DNA of 64,000 nucleotides, taken from Toxonevra muliebris. Lineage: Eukaryota > Arthropoda > Insecta > Diptera > Pallopteridae. The stretch lies in assembly GCA_963691655.1 (NCBI GenBank), contig OY829326.1, positions 117,649,388 through 117,713,387 of the forward strand. Reading direction: 5' to 3'. The first letter of the stretch is position 1. Each line of letters opens with the position of its first letter. Under the pieces are notes generated by a model that was given only the letters and a program-made list of their open reading frames with translations, was not told the DNA's origin and did no database searches. The translations under genes and the position numbers were made by a program. Below, piece by piece: positions 58,870 through 64,000 of the stretch.

Positions 58870-60995
58870 TTTGCTTATGTTTAATTGTTTGTTCACTTTG
58901 GATAAATGGATATTATTTTCTGGTTATTACTTCTTACATCGTCAATTCCCTGATATTATTATTTTAAATTGATATACAAATAAAAAATTGCAGACTATTT
59001 TCTTTTATTTACTGAAAATACAATTATATGTTTTTTAATCATTTCTCATTTTCTTCTTTTTTTTTTTGGATTAATGAACGCATTTCGGACAAAATTTATG
59101 ATAATTTGTACAAATTTTTCTTTACGTCAACCAAGACCTATTATTTTGACCTCATTCAGATCACGGTAAACGAAAATCACAATTGGTTGCAATTATTTAC
59201 TTGGCAAAATAATTGCAAAAAATATTAATATGAAATTTCATTCTGGTCATCATTATATTTTCTCATTGTAAATTTTTTCAATTTTATTTCGACACTTCCC
59301 ACTTGAGATTCGCGGGTTTTAATCAATTCTATTATCTAATCAAAGAAATCACTACAAATTGAATTGCAGCAATTTACTCTATATTCATAATGCTATTTAT
59401 CAACACTCTCCACTCTTTTATTCCAGAACATTTCCATTTCATATTGCTGACTACAATTTCATATTGCTGATTACCTATCTAACAACCAATCATCATAACT
59501 ACCTGTTGTGATTGTCAACAATACAAATTTATTTAATTTTTCTCAAAATTTCCATCAAAATTTAACAATCCTTTTAAAACGACATATACATGCACGGCAC
59601 GGGAGCAATTACTTTAAATGTTAAATGAAATGAAATGTTTATTATTTTGTTTACTTAATTTAATAAATTACTATTTTAAATTATATTATTTACTTGGTTT
59701 TCAAGGTAGATAAATATGAATTTAAAATGATTAAAAGTAATCAAGATATAACTACAAAATGAATGATTAAATTTAGAAAATACACGCCAGGAAATATTAT
59801 CTTAATAATAATGAATGGTGTATACTTCATTGTCAATGTCATTGACAAATGCACTAAATTTACCCCGACAGCATCGCAGCCGATAATTTAAGATCCCTAC
59901 AGATAGACAGGTGGCAGTAATCATAGGCCCGAACTTTTACACAATTAAGCACGAGCTGGTTTGGAAATGTCAAAATTTTTGTTCTACAAAACTACAGCCA
60001 CTTTCTGCGTGGACACGGAATTTTTTTGTAGCGTTGGAGAAAGCAGAACTGATAATGGAGAGGACACAGAAAGTGAAAAGTTCTAGATGAAAACAACCTC
60101 AGGAGTTTTAAATTCTGTATGAACCAGTGTAAGTATAGGCTAGGAATATTAACTGGTTTTTTCACATTGTAAACTTAGCGAGCGTCTTAGAAAACTCTGC
60201 TTTGTTCTGGATTAGAAATTCAGATGTTACAATGAAGAAAAAGAAATACCCGCAACTAAAGGTAGGGCTAGATAAAAATTTCTTAAATATTTCATCCCTA
60301 TCATGTCAAATAGTTCGACGATAATTTGAAATGGTAGGGACGATATTGTGGAAAGATTCCGCCTCGACTCTGAGATGATAGAGTTCAGCAGAGAGAACAA
60401 TTGATTAATTTGAATTTGCATTTTCAGCAATTCGAATCAATTTCTTAACAAAAGAAAGTAAATTTTAATGAAATCGGGTTTTAATGGGACAGATTACTGC
60501 GCCTTTTTCACCATTATATATTATTCCCCCTCTAAAAGTTGAACGAGTCAGTCTCTGCAATCGCACGGACTCGTATATTATCTTCAGCATGTGCAAATTG
60601 TTTATTTTTGAGTCAGTTTCTTTGTTATCTTAATTTGTTCATAAAATACTTTATAATATTTTATCATAAAACTAGGATTTTACGAGTTTTAGTGCAAAGA
60701 AACAAAAAATTTAAAAGACCTTGATTTTGTACTTGAAATCCGGATTATAGAAAAACATTGCAAGATAACATAACCACGTATATTATTTAATAGTTAATAT
60801 TAGTAATTATTTTATTAAGAGAGTTGTCAGCTTGGAGATCAAACAGAGCATAATTCATTCTCATAACAAGTCCTATTTAATTATAAGTGTACAATCAATA
60901 ATATATAATATAAATATAAGTAATGCCTGGTTTTCAAATAAAATTTGCCAAATTTCATGTAGGAAATTCTTTCTTTCTCTCTTTCTTTCTATGTC
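58870..60995. other. upstream of the eas exons, no gene recognised
   Basis: AT-rich sequence was searched on the minus strand for the missing eas N-terminal exon, which would need a donor in phase 0 and should encode the start of the kinase N-lobe. No candidate was recognised. The short open frames here are not similar to known proteins. Confidence 0.4.
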
Positions 60996-61000
60996 AAAAC

Positions 61001-61206
61001 CAAGAATGATAGAATACAAGATTACGCCAATAAGTTGATCAAAATTGCCTCTCTCTGCGCATGTCGTCACAAGTCAAATTTTTAAAGACTAAGTAATGCA
61101 CTGTTTATACTTATGTAAATGCAAATGAAGAAAATTACAATCTACGTCACAGAAACGCCAAATAACGGAGATGCGCGTGGCGTAATCTTGTATTCTATCA
61201 TTCTTG
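61001..61206. repeat. 206-bp element with perfect 29-bp inverted ends
   Basis: CAAGAATGATAGAATACAAG plus nine bases (61001-61029) is exactly the reverse complement of 61178-61206. The interior (148 bp) has no coding capacity but carries short inverted boxes GCGCAT and GTCAC/GTGAC. No clear target duplication is visible. It is probably a young MITE, and a transcript through it would form a strong hairpin. Confidence 0.7.
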
Positions 61207-61209
61207 ATT

Positions 61210-63310
61210 ACTGCCCAACAAATCAATGTTGCAAGTAAAATTTAAGTGGGATTTTCCGAATATCACAATTAAAGCTTTGAGAGCATAAGATAAAAAGAGC
61301 GTGAGGACGATTTCTCTCAACGATTTTCTGTTTAATGATGAGGAAGGGGAGATGAAAGTGAACGAACCAAAATCGGCTGTGTCAATGATTTTTGATGTTT
61401 GCCATTTGCAAGTTTTGCATCTCTGTTCCACTCATGTAAAACGAATAACAAAGAAACAATAGAAATACAATCGGTATGTATAAAATACTATATATTACGA
61501 GTATTTTGGCTTTGGTACAATTGAGATTTAAACTCTTCATGGGAAAAAAAAAATTGTTTTTTTTTTTTCAAAAAAAAAGCTATTCAAATCAAAACTTAAT
61601 GGAAAAAATTGTAATAGAGTACCTATTATCTGTGGGATATTCTCTCTCTCTCTCTCTCTTCACTTGTTGCGCATGTATTCGCTTTTTTGAAGTGCAAATT
61701 ATTTAAGAATTTGAAGAAATTAGATAACGTATGTAAAGCTGGATTCGGCTATCTTATTCAAGAATTCAGAGACGGCATGTTCCGAAAGTTCAGAAAAATC
61801 AAAACTAAATTCTTTTTTATTTTTACGACCATGTATACTGTCATCATCAGCTATTGATTATTCTCAGAAAACTGTTGCTATATTTAAAAGTGCATTTTTC
61901 ATTTTAGTATTTCTAGTAAATTGTTGCAATTAAAAAAAAAAAAACTTCAAATCATTGGCAAACTAATTTTTCATGAACACGCTTCACTATGGTATCACAA
62001 TCAGAAATACCGACAATGTCATAAATCAACAAACTAATACTGGTGATTATGGTGATTTTATAATGTATACTATATACATTTCTTTTTATCTTATCACGTG
62101 TGCTGGCAAAAAGTTGCATGACGAATATCGCAAGACTTTAGGATTGATAAAAACAAATACAAGGAGTTATAAAAGTGCATACGTGCATGTTAATTTCACA
62201 TTTCCAATTAGTTTTATCAGATTTGAAGAATTATTAAAAATTGTGAACAAAAAATATATAGATTATAAATTTCAAATGATTATGGGAAAACATGAAAATT
62301 TTGCTATTAAGCAAAACAAATTTTAATAAAATTAAAGTTCACTAAAAATAAACTTAAAAGAAACCGAAATAAAAAAAAAACAAATAGATAAATAATTCTT
62401 TAATTCCACATAGTGATTGACCGACCATGCCCATGCCCACGTTTTTAGATATTGTGACAAACATGGACGTGTTATTTTTAAAATTTGGCACACTCATTTC
62501 TTTGAGTACAAAGTACAAAATTATGACGAAGTAGGTGTTTTTTTTCTTTCTTTCTTTGCAAATAGTCGGTATATGAATATAGTACAGTTAGTTATGTATG
62601 AAGGTATGTCTGTATGTATGAAGAGAAAAAGAACGAAAAAAAATCGACCGGCATTTGGCTTCATTCATATATATTTATATTTAGGAGAAAAACTGTTAGA
62701 TTAACCAAACAAAAGAGAATGAGAGACAATAAGAGCATAAAAGATTACCGGTTGCCATTTTAAGCAACAACATAAATGTGGTCTCATTATAATAACTTAT
62801 TATAATTTTTTCTTCGTTTAACACACACATTTTTTGCCAATATATGAAAGAGGAATATATTTTTATTTATTATTATGAAATAAGTAAACAAACAAAAAAC
62901 CGAAAAAATATAACGATTTTATAAAATGCATAAACTTTTAACTCAGTAAATATGTGCTCAAACTAATTTAAAATCTATATTATACACAGCAATAGCGATA
63001 TTTTACGTCAAATATTTTTTTTCACTTAAAACATAAATTAAAACTACACGAACTTTTTTATTTTGTTATTTAATGCAGTTTTTTGGTTGAAAAAGTTTCA
63101 AAATTTATTTCTTAAACAAAAAAAAAACATGTTTTCCAAAAATTGTTTATCATTTAACTTATCTACCAAGAAATAGTATTTTCATCCGAAAAAATGCAAC
63201 TTTTTACTGTTTTTTTAATAAGTTTATTTCAGTGAAATGTACGCTAGTTACTTTTTTCAAAAATCGGTAAACTTAGCTTTGTAAAATCAGTTTTATACAT
63301 ATTGAAAAAC
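61210..63310. other. AT-rich sequence with simple repeats
   Basis: The region contains CT microsatellites (61641-61660), a TTTC tract near 62543-62557 and poly-A/T runs. The 117-codon frame at 61973-62326 and the 95-codon frame at 62417-62704 show no recognisable domain and are probably chance. Confidence 0.4.
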
Positions 63311-63314
63311 AAAC

Positions 63315-64000
63315 TACGAGGGCAATTTAATATGCCAGTGACTTTATGAATTTCCCGCGTAGTAACTTTAAATGCAACACCGCTCTTGACAACTACCATC
63401 TGTTAATAGACTAATGTCAAAGCAAGCAAGCCGCGTCATTTAGTTTGTGTTTGACAGCCATTGAAAGCAGAGAACATCGTGAATTTAGAAAAAATAGAAA
63501 GAAGTGAATTTCGTATACTTATCAAGCATTATTTTTTGTGTAAAAAAACCATCACCGAAACCAAGGGAAGGCTTGATAAATACTATGGGGACTTTGCAAC
63601 ATCATTTTCAATGGTTAAGAAGTGGTTTACTGAATTTCGTTGTGGTCGTACTAGCACAAGTGACGCCGAACATTCAGGTCGCCTACAAAAGGTAGTCATG
63701 CCAGAAATCGAAGATAAAATCCACAAAATGATATTAGACGAACGAAGAATGAAAGTGCGTGAGGTAATTGAGGCTGTAAGCATCTCAACTGAGCGGGTAC
63801 ATCACATTTTACATGAGTATTTGGGCTTGAAAAAGCTATTTACGCGATGGATGGAACTCGAACATAAGCGTAACCACTTCAAAAGAGTGTTTGGCGATGT
63901 TCAACTGCAACCCGAACAAGTTTTTCGCCGTTTCGTAACTGTGGATAAAACATGGATCCATCATAACACACCAGAGACCAGATGTATCGAGCTAAAAAAA
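63315..64000 (+). mobile_element. mariner (irritans-like) transposon, 5' part
   Basis: A probable left end begins after a TA at 63315 (CGAGGGCAATTTAATA). The transposase frame runs without a stop from 63494 to the window edge. Family blocks in order are EFRILIKHYFL and KWFTEFRCGRTSTSDAEHSG (paired helix-turn-helix and linker), then MKVREVIEAVSISTERVHHI, and FVTVDKTWIHH, where the Asp is the first catalytic residue. The codon aligned with the family start Met is ATA (63494), and about six residues seem deleted after TRWM. This copy is therefore probably inactive, although the frame is intact. The rest lies outside the window. Confidence 0.85.

Noticed and set aside
61973..62326. 117-codon frame, plus strand
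   Set aside because: No domain recognised, no splice signals fitting a larger gene, Lys/Ile/Asn-rich like the background.
1..64000. CRISPR arrays, operons, riboswitches, bacterial terminators
   Set aside because: Split genes with GT-AG introns and insect transposons show eukaryotic nuclear DNA. No regularly spaced array was seen.

Overview
The window looks like nuclear DNA from a higher fly (Brachycera). It is AT-rich, its genes have many introns bounded by GT-AG, and four conserved insect genes have their closest recognisable relatives in Drosophila. The abundant short-repeat and transposon debris would suit a tephritid-like fly, but the species cannot be fixed from the sequence alone. All exon limits were built by hand from splice consensus, reading-frame continuity and family knowledge.

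Layout. (1) Bases 1-6979 hold AT-rich sequence without a recognisable gene and a decayed LINE reverse-transcriptase relic. (2) A theta-class glutathione S-transferase lies on the minus strand (6980-22205). It has four coding exons and a first intron of about 14 kb that is full of SINE, LINE and DNA-transposon remnants. (3) Bases 22206-29392 are intergenic, with repeats, a probable PIF/Harbinger-type MITE and a cluster of TGA(G/C)TCA sites. (4) nod, the KIF22/Kid-like chromokinesin, lies on the minus strand (29393-38167) with ten coding exons giving 833 residues. A complete CHK/EcKinase-like small-molecule kinase gene sits inside nod intron 5 on the opposite strand (34633-36561). Its first coding exon exists in two intact copies about 2.9 kb apart (31745-32059 and 34633-34947), each preceded by the same nine-codon upstream ORF. 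(5) Bases 38168-42627 are intergenic. (6) A T-complex protein 11-like gene lies on the plus strand (42628-47231) with seven coding exons giving 521 residues. (7) Bases 47232-53138 are intergenic and contain a hAT element with a perfect 8-bp target duplication, inserted in the middle of an inverted/tandem repeat. (8) easily shocked (ethanolamine kinase) lies on the minus strand (53139-58417). Its last three coding exons are present and the N-terminal exon or exons are not seen. Its introns hold a hAT-type MITE, a mini-gene with a Myb/SANT-like domain and a GC-rich island. (9) Bases 58418-64000 carry repeats, a 206-bp element with perfect 29-bp inverted ends, and the 5' part of a mariner transposon cut by the window edge.

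The genes are not an operon and do not form one pathway: detoxification (GST), meiotic chromosome movement (nod), a probable sterol/xenobiotic kinase, TCP11-type signalling and phosphatidylethanolamine synthesis (eas). The structurally most unusual feature is the antisense nested kinase with a duplicated promoter/uORF/first-exon block.
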